A stretch of 64,000 nt of DNA from Costus lasius (GCA_027563935.2 CM050448.1:65853843-65917842), one strand, 5' to 3'; positions 26,801 to 36,525 are shown, counted from the stretch's first letter. Notes: generated from the letters alone by a model not told the origin. Translations and numbers: made by a program.

Positions 26801-27392
26801 GTTCTATCATATCCCAGCAAGTAATGATTATAAAATGTTAAAATATTATATATCATAAAATCCAAAAACCAATAATGCTGTAGAAAATTTAACTATACTA
26901 ATTAGTTCATAATAAATCCTATAGAAGTCTACTTAGCCTAACATTACAACCAATGATATGAAATGTTGCAAATTAGATGGTAGACAAAAGTAAATGTTAT
27001 GAATTTTGAAAATCTAGCATTAAATACTAGACAAGTTAATGAATAAACACAATTCACAAAACTCTGGTTTAAGTTATCTGCCACATCCATTGTATCTATG
27101 GGAAAGACTATTATTGGGTACGACAACTACAGTTCTTGGGAATGGTTTCAATTATTTAAAAGACCATTTTACCAGAAAATGGTCTTACCAAAAATGGTCT
27201 TACCACCTCTATTACTCTCTATATTAATTTCTCTCCCTATCGTTCCCTCACAAAAATCTCATTCTCTAAGTCTTCATCACATTTAATTTTTAGAATTAGG
27301 AGCATTCTAAACTTCAAGATTTCATTTAAAATTTAAATAGACAATGACTGAGAAAAAGGTATGTCATAATTCTCCAGTTAGAAACATTTACG

Positions 27393-27448
<56 letters not shown>

Positions 27449-28623
27449 TTGAAATTCTTCTCAATTTTAGTATTCAATGGATACATTCTAAAACCACAAA
27501 TTTCATTCAAGCAAAAATTCAATAAGATTAGAACACTATAAACTTAATCTGCATAAGAGTTTGAAGCAATGCTATAAATCAATGTCTCTACAAATAACAT
27601 GTATATCAAGAAGAAACTAATATGACTAGTTACACGAATTAATTCATTATTGAAGTTGTATTTCGTAATTCAACTTATTTGTCTACCGTGCAAAAACAAA
27701 AGCAAGTTACAGCATGACATAGTAGAAAGTAGGAATCAAAATGAAACAGCATTCATATCGCTCAACAGAAAAATTAACCTTTATCAACTATCAAGAAGGC
27801 TTAATCATCAATACATCACTAGCTCCAAATGTTTAGAGTTTTTCACATAAGCTTCAATTTTACAAGATGGAAATCTAGAGGGAGAGGGGAGGTGACAAAG
27901 AATCATTCCATACTAAACATCTATGAGAATTTCCAGAAGAAATAAAAAAAATTGAAGTGAGAAATCATCTTATCCTAGATTAAAATTGAAATAAAAAAAA
28001 AGTGTTAGATATCACGTAAGATCATATTAAAAATTTCAGGTCTTGTTATTTTATCAATCATTAGTACTGCATATTGTGCCAAGGATAAACAGGAAAGGTA
28101 CAACAACGTTAATAAAAGTCAACCAAAAGGGACTAATTCAGAGCATATTCAAGAAGAAGTTCTTGCTCTCAAACGATAAACCTTGAAGAGAATAAACGAA
28201 CTTACAAGGAGACAAAATTGAGCATCAGGACATATCAAAAGGCACTAGGAGACTTACGTATGCAGCCATCCGAGCCCATTTGTTGCCCATCTTAGAATGG
28301 AGTTCAATGATCATTTGTTCCTCCTCTTGTGTAAAAGCACCTTTCTTTAGATTTGGCCTGAGATGATTAGCCCAACGAAGACGACAGCTTTTCCCACATC
28401 GAGAGAGTCCTGTGTGTTTCTGTACGGCATTCCAGTTTCCTTCACCATGTTTCTTAACATAGTCAACCAAAATTGCGTCCTCAGCAGATGTCCAGGGTCC
28501 CTTCTTCAAAACCTGATTTCCTGCATTCAGTGATTCCTCGCTGATGCCTTCCTCTATGGACGGTGAGCCAATCTGGTCCTTGGGTAACATTCTGTTGTTG
28601 CACTCATTTGGCATAACATTCAT
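17624..28623 (-). CDS. GAMYB: GAMYB-type R2R3-MYB transcription factor, 3 coding exons
   Basis: Nuclear DNA-binding factor of the gibberellin/miR159-controlled GAMYB class, which activates genes in anthers and other GA-responsive tissue. Exons: 28623-28258, 19023-18045 and 17865-17624, giving 1,587 nt and 528 residues, close to the usual 500-560. R2 covers residues about 40-91 with W44, W64 and W84; R3 covers about 92-142 with F97, W116 and W135 and ends in [11 protein letters not shown]. The GAMYB hallmark RAGLPLYPP follows. Further conserved blocks are [17 protein letters not shown] (encoded by the miR159 site), [37 protein letters not shown] and [10 protein letters not shown] at the C-terminus. 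Both junctions have GTAAGT donors and compatible phases (0, then 1). No stop or frameshift is seen, so the gene looks functional despite the transposon-filled first coding intron. Confidence 0.92.
18045..19023 (-). CDS. GAMYB: GAMYB coding exon 2 (end of R3, middle region, miR159 site)
   Basis: Starts after ATACAG at 19024 with TTACCTGGCCGC ([16 protein letters not shown]) and completes repeat R3. It carries the central activation region and the miR159-complementary stretch. It ends at donor GTAAGT (18044-18039), leaving one base of a split codon after VVSS. Confidence 0.92.
18423..18443 (-). promoter_or_regulatory. miR159/miR319-type target site in GAMYB mRNA
   Basis: On the minus strand the 21 bases run TGGAGCTCCC followed by TTCACTCCAAT. 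This is the canonical GAMYB site complementary to miR159, within codons for LELPSLQY (residues about 316-323). In other plants miR159 cleavage here restricts GAMYB expression, mainly to anthers and aleurone. Conservation in frame indicates the post-transcriptional control is kept. Confidence 0.93.
20845..21185 (+). repeat. AT-rich tandem duplication, two units of about 160-175 bp
   Basis: The first unit (about 20845-20998) and the second (about 21020-21182) share, in order, TTATAAAAT, AAATTAGAT/AAATTAAAT runs, CTTAAACTACATATTTAAG versus CTTAAATTGCATATTTAAG, GATCATATGACT-like sequence, and ATATTTATAAATTAT. It lies in the GAMYB intron. Confidence 0.7.
23776..23949 (+). repeat. 110-bp tandem duplication interrupted by the gag-only element
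   Basis: Unit 1 is 23776-23885 and unit 2 begins at 23886, both containing ATACAGTACTTTCCTATTAA and AAGATAAGTGTATATT. The remainder of unit 2 (AGCAAGTAATGATT, then ATATTATATATCATA) is found at 26817-26865, on the far side of the inserted element. Confidence 0.85.
23955..24128 (+). repeat. LTR 1 of the gag-only element (174 bp)
   Basis: TGTTCCGGGCCCAATAG at the start and GAGAGGTTCTATCA at the end. It holds TCTATAAATAAGG (TATA-like, 24040-24052). It is followed by AT and TGGTCCGATCTGCC, where a primer binding site should be; I cannot assign the tRNA. Confidence 0.88.
25072..26410 (+). pseudogene. Decayed gag of the gag-only element
   Basis: An ATG at 25072 opens a Ty3-gypsy-like gag: a coiled-coil N-terminus ([14 protein letters not shown]), a charged region, then [20 protein letters not shown] with [10 protein letters not shown], typical of plant retrotransposon gag. 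It ends with one CX2CX4HX4C zinc knuckle (C...[11 protein letters not shown]) at about 26274-26318. It is broken by TAG at 25207, a frameshift at about 25535, TAG at 25808, TGA at about 25907 and 26009, and TAG at 26279 inside the zinc knuckle. It ends with TAA at 26408 straight into the purine tract, with no room for pol. Confidence 0.85.
26456..26629 (+). repeat. LTR 2 of the gag-only element
   Basis: 174 bp beginning TGTTACGAGCCC after the purine tract and ending TGTTCTATCA. Only scattered differences from LTR 1 and LTR 3. Confidence 0.88.
26636..26809 (+). repeat. LTR 3 of the gag-only element (extra tandem LTR)
   Basis: A third 174-bp copy, TGTTACGGGCCC to GGTTCTATCA, separated from LTR 2 by only ATCAAT (26630-26635). 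It forms the outer right end at the target duplication. Confidence 0.88.
27396..27445. repeat. (AT)n microsatellite
   Basis: 50 bases of perfect AT dinucleotide repeat in the GAMYB intron. It produces a spurious Ile/Tyr-repeat ORF. Confidence 0.97.
28258..28623 (-). CDS. GAMYB: GAMYB coding exon 1 (R2 and most of R3)
   Basis: Encodes residues 1-122, from MNVMPNE to NKWARMAAY. The ATG at 28623 is placed as in other GAMYB proteins, about 40 residues before the [12 protein letters not shown] start of R2. The exon ends after a full codon at the donor GTAAGT (28257-28252). The open frame runs ten more codons into the intron, which could be mistaken for a truncated 132-residue protein. Confidence 0.93.
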
Positions 28624-29455
28624 TTTCTAGAACCTGAATCCATGGAAGGCATGTGACTGTTTAAACCAAATCAGCAACGAAATGAAAAAAATACATGGGA
28701 GATGAATAATATCACAAGCTTGAAATGTTAGCTTCCAACTAAATGACCGCAACTATCACTCTTCAAAAAGAAGAACTCGTATCCTAGTATAATTGACATA
28801 GGAAACAGTTTAGAGAGCACATTATTTAACAATAATCAATATAGTAGATGAATACAAGAAAAAAAAAAAGCAGTATATAACCACATGCATATTTTGCAAA
28901 TCAACCTTGTCTTGGTTCATGGAACTGAAATTTCGACACCTAGTGAGCTAAACTATAAAGGAAGTGGTTCGAACAAAACAAAGCCGAGCCAGCTCAATCT
29001 AAACAAGAAAACTAAAAACCTTAATCGCAGGAGCAAAAGTACCAACTTCTACTGAATCAAGAAACACGACACCAGAAGACAAGGCGTGGGATAAACAGAT
29101 CACGCTTCATTAATTTCCAAAAAGTGGTGCCTTTCAGCGGAATCGAAGCTCAAGCCCGAACAATTTTACTGCAGGGAAGCACAGAATTCGTCAAGAAAGT
29201 AGAACCCCCCAACATACGAAAGAATAGAAACCAAATTCGACTGACAAAAACTGAGAGCGGGCGGATCGGAGAGCCCTTGGAAAGCATCACAAGCAATAAT
29301 GATAATAATAACAAACAAAAGTGGCAACCCTAACCAAGAACAGATCAGCCAAAGAACTCGTGGAATGCACAAGCTTGGAAAGTGCAACCATAATTCGCCT
29401 GAGATCCGATGAATTCAGGGAGGTGGGAGGCGCAGAAGGAGGCGAGAAGCTTTAC

Positions 29456-29512
29456 CGAATCTGCCCGACATAAAAGTGATTGAGAGAGATGGAATATCTC
29501 ACTCTCCTCCTT
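29456..29512 (-). other. GAMYB: Probable non-coding first exon of GAMYB
   Basis: About 30 bases below a TATA box is a CT-rich leader (CATCTCTCTCAATCACTTT) ending at donor GTAAAG (29455-29450). A matching acceptor lies just before the start codon (GATTCAG, then GTTCTAGAAAATG, at about 28634). A 5'-UTR intron is usual in GAMYB genes. The start of the exon is estimated from the TATA box. Confidence 0.6.
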
Positions 29513-29536
29513 CCGGACAGTACCGCACCCACCTTT

Positions 29537-29543
29537 ACTTATA
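29537..29543 (-). promoter_or_regulatory. TATA box of GAMYB
   Basis: TATAAGT in the context CAGTATAAGTAAAGG on the minus strand, followed downstream by the CT-rich leader. It is the best promoter candidate upstream of the coding region. Confidence 0.6.
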
Positions 29544-29841
29544 CTGAAATCATTTTCTTTTTAATTTCTTTTTAACACTTATTTTCCGGTCGCGGCTGAT
29601 GAAAAAGTTCGAGTTCCACCCCCCATGCATGGTCTTCATCGGCCCTTTGCGATCGCCGGGTCTGGCTTTTCCATTAAATGCTCGTCTTTCAAAAAAACAA
29701 TTTTTTTAAACAAATAAATAATAAATAGTTGAAGAATCACGAATTTAGGTGAACATAACTGGCAGATTTCTCGATAATAAATTATTTACGAAAATTATAA
29801 ACCGATGGGTTTTTTTTTATTAATTCCAATATATTGTATAT

Positions 29842-30096
29842 TGTTATAAAATGAAGCAAACTAACAACAAAATAAATAATTGAGAAATGAAATCATTAAG
29901 ATAATAAAAAAAAATTATTTTATTTTATATTTCAGTAAAATAGATGCTCTATTTATAGTCATAGATTTGGTAATAACTTATGAATCATAAGTATATTACA
30001 TAAGTTTTAAAACTAAAACTAATGATATATGAAAACTAAAAGAATATAAAATGACTTAAGGATGAATAAATATCCATAATAATGTTATTCATAACA
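29842..30096 (-). mobile_element. Short copia-like LTR upstream of the GAMYB promoter
   Basis: 255 bp with inverted termini TGTTAT...ATAACA. On the minus strand it starts TGTTATGAATAAC and is preceded by the purine tract CAAGTGGGAG (30106-30097), so it is the 3' LTR of a minus-oriented element. It lies about 300 bp upstream of the GAMYB TATA box. Confidence 0.75.
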
Positions 30097-30310
30097 CTCC
30101 CACTTGAATGTCCATTATTCAAAAATATGCCTCATTAAAATCTTTACTAGGAAAAATCATATGAGATAAAAACCTAATAAAAGAAAAAGAGTACTACCCT
30201 ATATTTGTAAATGTCAATTGATGTTTTTGAGTTAATGAATCTTAATATTATAAACAAGTTTTTCAAATATTATAGTAGAAAGTGTTTTAGTAAATAAATC
30301 CGCTAACACT
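30097..30310 (-). mobile_element. 3' internal remnant of a minus-strand copia element
   Basis: Purine tract, then non-coding sequence with ATGCCTCATTAAAATCTTTA and AGGAAAAATCATATGAGA, a segment commonly found next to plant copia 3' LTRs. It is cut off at about 30310, where family-B-like sequence starts. Confidence 0.5.
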
Positions 30311-30984
30311 TCTTGTTGGTGGCGCAACTTGAAGAAGATCACCTCCTCCTAGCGCAACTTCAAGGAAGAGACGTACATAAGGTGGACTTCAACTAGCGTG
30401 GATCGCTTCTCCTGAGACTAGCACTGAGCGTGAAGAAAAAGAGATCTCGAGGAACTCATGTGTACATGAGCAAAGAGGATGGGCACTTGCATGTCTCAAT
30501 GTCATCATCAATAGCTCCTAAATTGCTCACGAAGGTACATGCTCTATCACATCCATTAGCTCTCTCATAAGATCAGTTCTTGTTGAATTAGGAAACTCAT
30601 TTCGGGCATCACTTTCACTTCAATTTTTGTCTCTCTCAGGAGTCTACAAGGTGGCGCATGCATGCTAGTCGCCCCTTGCAATTCCTAACTCGCAAAGATT
30701 AGGGCAATCACCTAGTCCATGCCCCGTAATCTCTACAAGTCTCACACAATAGTTCTATCCTACGTATGTGAGGAGAAATTAATTCATTCACATAGGGTCT
30801 ATCCCACATGTGAAGAAATCGAAATCAGAAAGAGACACGAGAAGTTAGGAAAGATGAACCTACATTTTTTCTAATCAAAAAAATCGATGTCATACCAATT
30901 TTCTAAAATTTTATGACATGGGGGGCGCAAGCATGTAGAAAAAATAATACACCACATGGGCCTCATAAGATCCCTCTAATACCA
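30311..30984. mobile_element. Family-B copia fragments (LTR piece and 5' internal)
   Basis: 30311-30480 resembles, in plus orientation, the 3' part of LTR B (GAGACTAGCACTGAGCGTGA versus GAGGCTAGCACCGAGAGCGG at 63143-63162). 30481-30984 resembles, in minus orientation, the leader after the B primer site (AAAATTTTATGACATG at about 30905-30920). No gene is visible. Confidence 0.5.
30973..30984 (-). other. Primer binding site (tRNA-Met type) of a minus-strand copia
   Basis: TGGTATTAGAGG on the minus strand, one base past the LTR end. It is a decayed form of TGGTATCAGAGC, complementary to initiator tRNA-Met. Confidence 0.7.
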
Positions 30985-30985
30985 C

Positions 30986-32751
30986 TGTTGCGAAATCCCG
31001 GGTCAAATTTAAAACAAAAATGATAAGCAGAAGCGTTAGCCCAAAACAGATTTCCCAGATATGCAAGATCGTTCTTACGAGTGATCCACCGGATGTGATA
31101 GAGCAGTACTATTTAGCAAATTTAGATGCTATTGATCATGACGTTGAGACTCACAAGTGCCCGTCCTCTACGTGCATGCACACACAGGCTCCTTGAGACC
31201 TCTTCTTCCACGCCTGGTGCTAGCATTTGGGAAAAAGATCCACGCCTTAGTTCTTCTCAATGCTTGCGCTTCCTCAAGGACTTGTGCCACTTCAAGGTGT
31301 TTCCACCACCTAAAGAAACTTGTGTCACCTCAAGAAACTTGTGCCACATAGAAGAGGGGAGTCGATGCTAAGGAGAAGCAAGGCTTCTACCACTTGCACC
31401 AAAAGGAGATGAGGCACTTGTGTTTGCACCAACACAAGCCTCCTTGTCGCCTATGGAGGTCCTCATGCACCTATGCCCCCTTATATAGAGTTTTAGTATG
31501 GATCCACTACTTAAGTGACGAATAAATATAATTGATTTATTCCATTAATTGAATATAAATATTCAATTAGGTGCTTAAGCTGTGAACCACTCTAGATTAT
31601 GTTTAAATCAAGTCAATAAGCCTCTAAATAAATCCAGCATATTTTACATCACTTTACCAATTGACTAGACCTAGTCAACCGAGGTCAAATGTGATCACCC
31701 AAATGTCAACTAGGGTCAACTGATGTCAAAATATAACCTGACACTATATGATCATCTCTGACTCATCAGATACATCCGCGATACATTAGACTCCATAACT
31801 GATCTACATCAACTAAATGACTCGATCAAAGGCTACACAATCAATACAAGATCTTGAGTGTCTAGGTGTGTGACCTTGAAGGTTCCTCAAATGTTAACAG
31901 TGATAACCTCACATCATCATAAGCAATAAGTGATACTTAGCAGTATATCATTGTTACCCAAGTCATCAGAACGGATGTCATCATTGATAGCCCCTAAACT
32001 ATGATAAACTACCTATACACTATAGTCCTTTTGCCAAGCTGAGATTGGACAAGTGTGTCACACTTGTTAAACCCAATCTAATAGTCATGATTATGAGATT
32101 GGACAAGTGTGTCACACTTGTTAAACCCAATCTAATGGTCATGATTAAATTAGGTTCACACTTGGGTATGACCATACACATTCAGTCATGCATCCATATG
32201 TGGGGCGCCCATGGACATCAAGCTTCCCCTTAAGGAAGGGGCAAATCTTGTGTTGGCTCATTGAACCTCTCATATGACATATGATACACCTAATGACAAC
32301 CGTTATGACTCCCCTACTAGGGCAGAGTGTTAGATTGTACCAAAATGTATCACTTACCATATAGAGATATCAATGACCTCAAGCCAAGGACAAGTATACC
32401 TCTGTCACTATGAGATCAACTTGTGACACCAAGTTGAATCCTCATAGCAGATTGGTCAAGTATATCTGCCTTTATATACCCATATGTCAGGGTTAGCAAC
32501 GCGTGCTCAACCAGTGCATATACTAGTCTCACATACATCATAGCTGTCTCATATCCATTATGGTACTTGACTAAGAACAAACTTTGAGACTAAATAAAAT
32601 CTATCTCGAGGGATATCGTATATGCAAATATACATATGATGCAGATGTATCACATGCACAATAATGACAATGCCAGGATATATAAAATATCACAAGTGAA
32701 TGTAACACACATATCGAACCAACCATAGGTCCTAGGACATATACACTAACA
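30986..32751 (-). mobile_element. 5' LTR of family-B-like copia, minus orientation
   Basis: Starts on the minus strand TGTTAGTGTATATGTCC (32751) and ends GGGATTTCGCAACA (30986), 1,766 bp. It parallels LTR B at 54210-56112 (TGTTGGTGTATATGCCC). It holds GTATGACCATAC (32165-32176), the variant of the palindrome shared by families A and B, and a direct duplication of GATTGGACAAGTGTGTCACAC (32044 and 32097). Confidence 0.8.
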
Positions 32752-33508
32752 TTATGCTCTAGTCCACACTGTGCTGGTGCTGAACAATTCTGGCTCTGGT
32801 TAACAATATTCATCCTCTTATACCTCCGACCACCGAGTCTAGGGTGGTGGGTACCTCTGTCCATAGTGCTTCCAACCACCGACGAGCGGCAGTGTGTATT
32901 ATAGCTCCGGTGATAACACAGCGCAAAACCCAGATCCAAGGGATGGGGTCCTTGCACGACGCTGAGTCATTGGGTTGAGGAGGACTATATTCTCCAGCGA
33001 CTGCTCTTGCCAGCCTCCGGTGAACTTGTGTTTATAGCCAAAAATTGGTGTGTTTAACTGTGTAGCCATAATAGGGGTTTTATTTAGGTATTCTCTCTAA
33101 ATTAGTGAAAATTTCCCCTATCCCTTGTGTGTGTGTTCCCTGTTGTTGTTTGCTTCTGCGAGCATCGAATACGACGTGACTCACTTTACTTGGTGGGCAA
33201 GGGGATTGGGCAGCAACTTGATCCTACCTCTATAGAGCTCTCTAGGGTTGTGGCTGAAGGTAGTAGTTTTGCAGGGTTCACTACCGCAGTTAACTCCCCG
33301 ACACTTGCCACACCTTTGATCCTGCCGTCTAGTCCAAGAGGGACTAGCTTGGCACTGGATCGGTCCCAAGTCCAGGCGGGACTTGGTTGACCAATGGAAG
33401 TGAAGGAGTAGAAGAGGTGGAAAACACACACACACACACGTGAGGGACAAAAAAAATAGGGCTATACTCTTAAGCTAACCTCATTTGGGGCTTGATAGAT
33501 AAATTGGT
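32752..33508 (+). mobile_element. Probable chromovirus 5' LTR region
   Basis: Non-coding, moderately GC-rich DNA directly upstream of a primer binding site and gag start, with an (AC)n run at 33427-33440. The left boundary is not defined. Confidence 0.4.
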
Positions 33509-33960
33509 ATTAGAGCTTAGTTGAGAACCTGAGCTCTGTTTGTCGGAAAGCATGGTGACAGCTAATGACCAGATTGTGTGGCTGGAACAACTTGTGGGCT
33601 TATTTGGAGTTGAAGGACTTGGTTCGGCATGCTGAGGCCCAATCACAGCAAATCTCTCTTTTGCAAGAGGTAGTGGCAAGATTAATTGCTACAAATGAGA
33701 AGAGCACGGATGAGCTGACCATCATGCGAGGAGCCCTTGCGTAGGCTATCTCGCCGGTTGCTACTTCCTTTGACCTTTCCCAAACTCAAACCAAAGTGCA
33801 GGTACCTGAGCTGACTCCATTCGCTGGCGTGAGATGTGCCAAAGAGCACTAGGACCTTGGTTTTGAGTAACCACAATATCATGTCCCTATTATGATCTAC
33901 TACGCTCCTACTACGCTAGAGGACTGGTCAGTGGGCCAACCACGATTATTTTGGTGTCAA
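33509..33960 (+). pseudogene. Chromovirus primer site and gag 5' fragment
   Basis: TTGGTATTAGAGC (about 33509-33521) looks like an initiator tRNA-Met primer site. At 33551 an ATG opens MVTANDQIVWLEQL. Further on, QVPELTPFAGVRCAKEH and PQYHVPIM resemble the start of the gag capsid region in plant Ty3-gypsy chromoviruses. Stops and frameshifts interrupt it several times and it ends by about 33960. No pol follows. Confidence 0.6.
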
Positions 33961-34089
33961 TAACTGCAATATCTAAACAACACCTTTGTCTCAAGGACAA
34001 GGTGGAAGTGCTTGAGTATGTGTTTAGATCTTAGGTAAAACCTTAGTTTTCTATCATGTGTTATCGCTCTAATGTACTCACAATAGAGC

Positions 34090-35000
34090 TCGATAAGCAC
34101 ATGAAACCAATTGAAGTTCAGTGAAAAACTCCCATTATCTAAACAGCTTCCTAGAAGCCACAACATACTCTGCCTTCAGTTGTAGATATGGTAGTTTGTC
34201 TTGAAGCTCTTCTAGCTTCCAACACTACCAGAACAAATAGCTAGACTGTGATCATGGTCTGACTAGAACAAGCTATCATGTGAAACCCTGTACACTGAGC
34301 TTTTCCTGTCTCTATAGACCAAGAACCATTCTTTAGTTCTTCCTAGAACCACAAGAATGCTTTTTTTCAACTATCCAGTGCTGCGCACCTAGATTGGATT
34401 TGTATCGGTTGGTTATGCCCATAGTATAAACTATACTTGGTCATGACTTAGGTCAAAGAGCATCTTGGATCTATCCATAAAGATCCACTCACTCAATATA
34501 TAAGCGGTCTCCTCTAAGTCATTCATCGTGAAACACTTCCCAATCATCTCTTCACCAAGTGAAGGATCGGGATATTATTTCTAATGATCAATTTGTCCCC
34601 GACATACAAGACCAAAATCCATAAAGCTCCCACTGAATTCAGGCATCATACTCTAGAATGAAGATTTAATGTGTTGAGTTAGGAGTTGCTCATAACTCAA
34701 GCCATGAATCCATTCAACTTGCATACCATGAAGGTTCTGAGCCTAGGTTGCCCACAACCTATACAAGTGGCTTAGTATCCATCTTTGACCATTTGTGTCA
34801 AGTGGCTGACCTTGGACCAAATCCAAGTCAAACTTCCTCCCACTAGCCTTTTTAAAGAGAAAAGCTTTCTCATGAAAAATAGCACTTTGAGCAACAATTA
34901 CTTGTTCTCCTATGAGAACATGGAAGCAGTATCTCATAGTTTCCTTAGGATACCCCACACTTACTTAGATCTTTGTTCTAGCACACAAAAACTCAGATGT
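34090..35000 (-). pseudogene. Decayed copia pol remnant, minus strand
   Basis: Reading leftward: the integrase C-terminal segment MGYPKETMRYCFHV with QSAIFHEKAFLFKKASGRKF (34743-34958), a degenerate RT motif LYVGDKLIIRNN for LYVDDILLIGND (about 34570-34610), then RNase H with KAEYVVASRK (about 34145-34175). Large internal deletions and stops separate the pieces. Similar in type to copia A pol but much older. Confidence 0.7.
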
Positions 35001-35068
35001 ATGTCTAAAAGTCTTACATCTTTAGATCCTTATAATAGGCCAAGCCATCTCCCAGTCTTGGAGACACA

Positions 35069-36492
35069 TGATGTGTCCGCAAGTGCACGGATACGTCGAA
35101 ATAATAAAAATATCGATCCCACAGAGACTAATGACCAAGTACTAACTTATCTTAGGATCATTAGCTAGATGATTCAAAAAAGGGTTTAAGTTTTGTATAA
35201 GAGAGAATGAAAATACGAATGGGTTGCAATCAAATTATGGAAAATCATAACTTCAGGTTCACCACACTATGTTTTATGACTTTTTATAATTAAAAATATC
35301 TTAAGAAGGATTTACTATGCTGAAGGGGATTTATCTGCATGTATAGATTGCCCGCTCTCAGCAGTACAATCCGGTGTCTATCCGAATTAATCCCCTACTC
35401 TCGTGGTTATTAACTCAAAATAGATCCAATGAGTTCTTAACAAATCAATAAAATCCCTCAAGTTGATTCGAACTACTCTCGTGTTCGAATCAACTTGTCC
35501 AAAAACTGTAGATCTGATGTCGCAATTCACCTCTCAGTACTTCTTGTGACATCTCTAACATGCAAATTATGGTCAATAATCAACCTGTAAATAAACACAA
35601 TAATAATTGAATCTAATACAAGTCAATTACTTTAAAAGATGAAAATAAATAATTAAGTCATAATGCAAAGAGGTCTACACCCTAGTCTTGAAGAAGAAGT
35701 TATGCTAGCATTATGTTCATGTTCACGTTGTAAAAATCCATGTTTTGATTACAAAATTGGCAAAATAATAATAGAAACAACAAGAAGGATGAAATGTGAG
35801 GCTCCCTCATGAAGGTCAACGCCAATCGGCCAGAAAAATAGATATTTTCCGGTGAAGAAATGCCTTTCGCTGTCAGTCACCCTTGATTTTGCCCCTTTAT
35901 CAAATTCACGTTAAATCCTTGCCAAAAAGCCCCCAATAATCACTCCTTTCGTAGCTTATATAGTTTCCCATCTTCTAATTAGGTTTTTCGTAAAGTTTGG
36001 CTCAAAAACGAGCCAAATTGGGCAAGAAACAAAGTCAAACTCGAGTTTGGCGGACAAAATTACAGTCATGAAAATAATCACAGGTAGGCCATAATTCTTT
36101 CTGTGTATTCTGGAAAAAGAACCCAGAAGAATTACAGTCGTGAAAATAATCATGGGCAGACCATAATTCTTTCTATGTATTCTAGAAAAAGAACCTGGAA
36201 GAATTACGACCGTGAAAATACACGGGCAGTGTGTATTTTTCAATCTAGCTCCGATTCATATGAAATTTGGTATGTGACTTCATCTCGACGTCTGGAATCC
36301 ATTAGTGCACTTGGATTTTTTAAAATCTATCAAAATTTGGTCATTTTCTTCTAAAATATGACAAAACCAAAGAGGGGTGAAGATTCTGAACAATAATAAG
36401 AATTTAAGCCAAAATGAGTAAAAACATGATAGAAAAGAGAGATAATTGATGATAAAAGCATACTAAAAATACTATATAAATGCATGTCATCA
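35069..36492 (-). mobile_element. 3' LTR of Athila-like element, minus orientation
   Basis: 1,424 bp bounded by TGATG...CATCA. Its plus-strand left end TGATGTGTCCGCAAGTGCAC is the inverse of the LTR end at 39472-39491. It contains the inverted CACGAGAGTAG blocks and, at 36060-36235, three inverted units of the ATT-A-CGG-type palindromic array. The purine tract lies just to its right. Confidence 0.85.
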
Positions 36493-36525
36493 AATATCCC
36501 TAGACTTAAACTTTTGCTTGTCCTC
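36493..36525 (-). other. Polypurine tract of the minus-strand Athila-like element
   Basis: On the minus strand GAGGACAAGCAAAAGT leads into AAGTCTAGGG and the LTR start TGATGAC. The same tract precedes the plus LTR at 52556. Confidence 0.75.

Larger units (their letters stand above)
23955..26809 (+). mobile_element. Gag-only LTR retrotransposon (TR-GAG-like) in the GAMYB intron
   Basis: A complete 2,855-bp insertion bounded by TG...CA and by the 5-bp target duplication TATCC (23950-23954 and 26810-26814). It has 174-bp LTRs, a long GC-rich leader (24129-25071), a decayed gag and a purine tract (GAGAGGGAGGG, 26441-26451) directly before LTR 2. No protease, RT, RNase H or integrase is present. 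This architecture is that of terminal-repeat retrotransposons with GAG, mobilised in trans by relatives. The element reads plus, opposite to the host gene. Confidence 0.88.
19024..28257 (-). other. GAMYB: GAMYB first coding intron, 9.2 kb
   Basis: GT-AG intron splitting R3 between AAY and LPGRT, the position conserved in GAMYB genes but far longer than the usual few hundred bases to 1-2 kb. It is AT-rich, holds two local duplications, a gag-only LTR element and an (AT)n tract, and shows no other gene. Confidence 0.85.

Noticed and set aside
27344..27541. Ile/Tyr-repeat protein
   Set aside because: It is a translation of the (AT)n microsatellite in an intron.
28225..28623. A truncated, stand-alone 132-residue MYB protein
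   Set aside because: The last ten codons run past a strong GTAAGT donor at 28257, and the missing half of R3 is found with a matching phase-0 acceptor at 19024.
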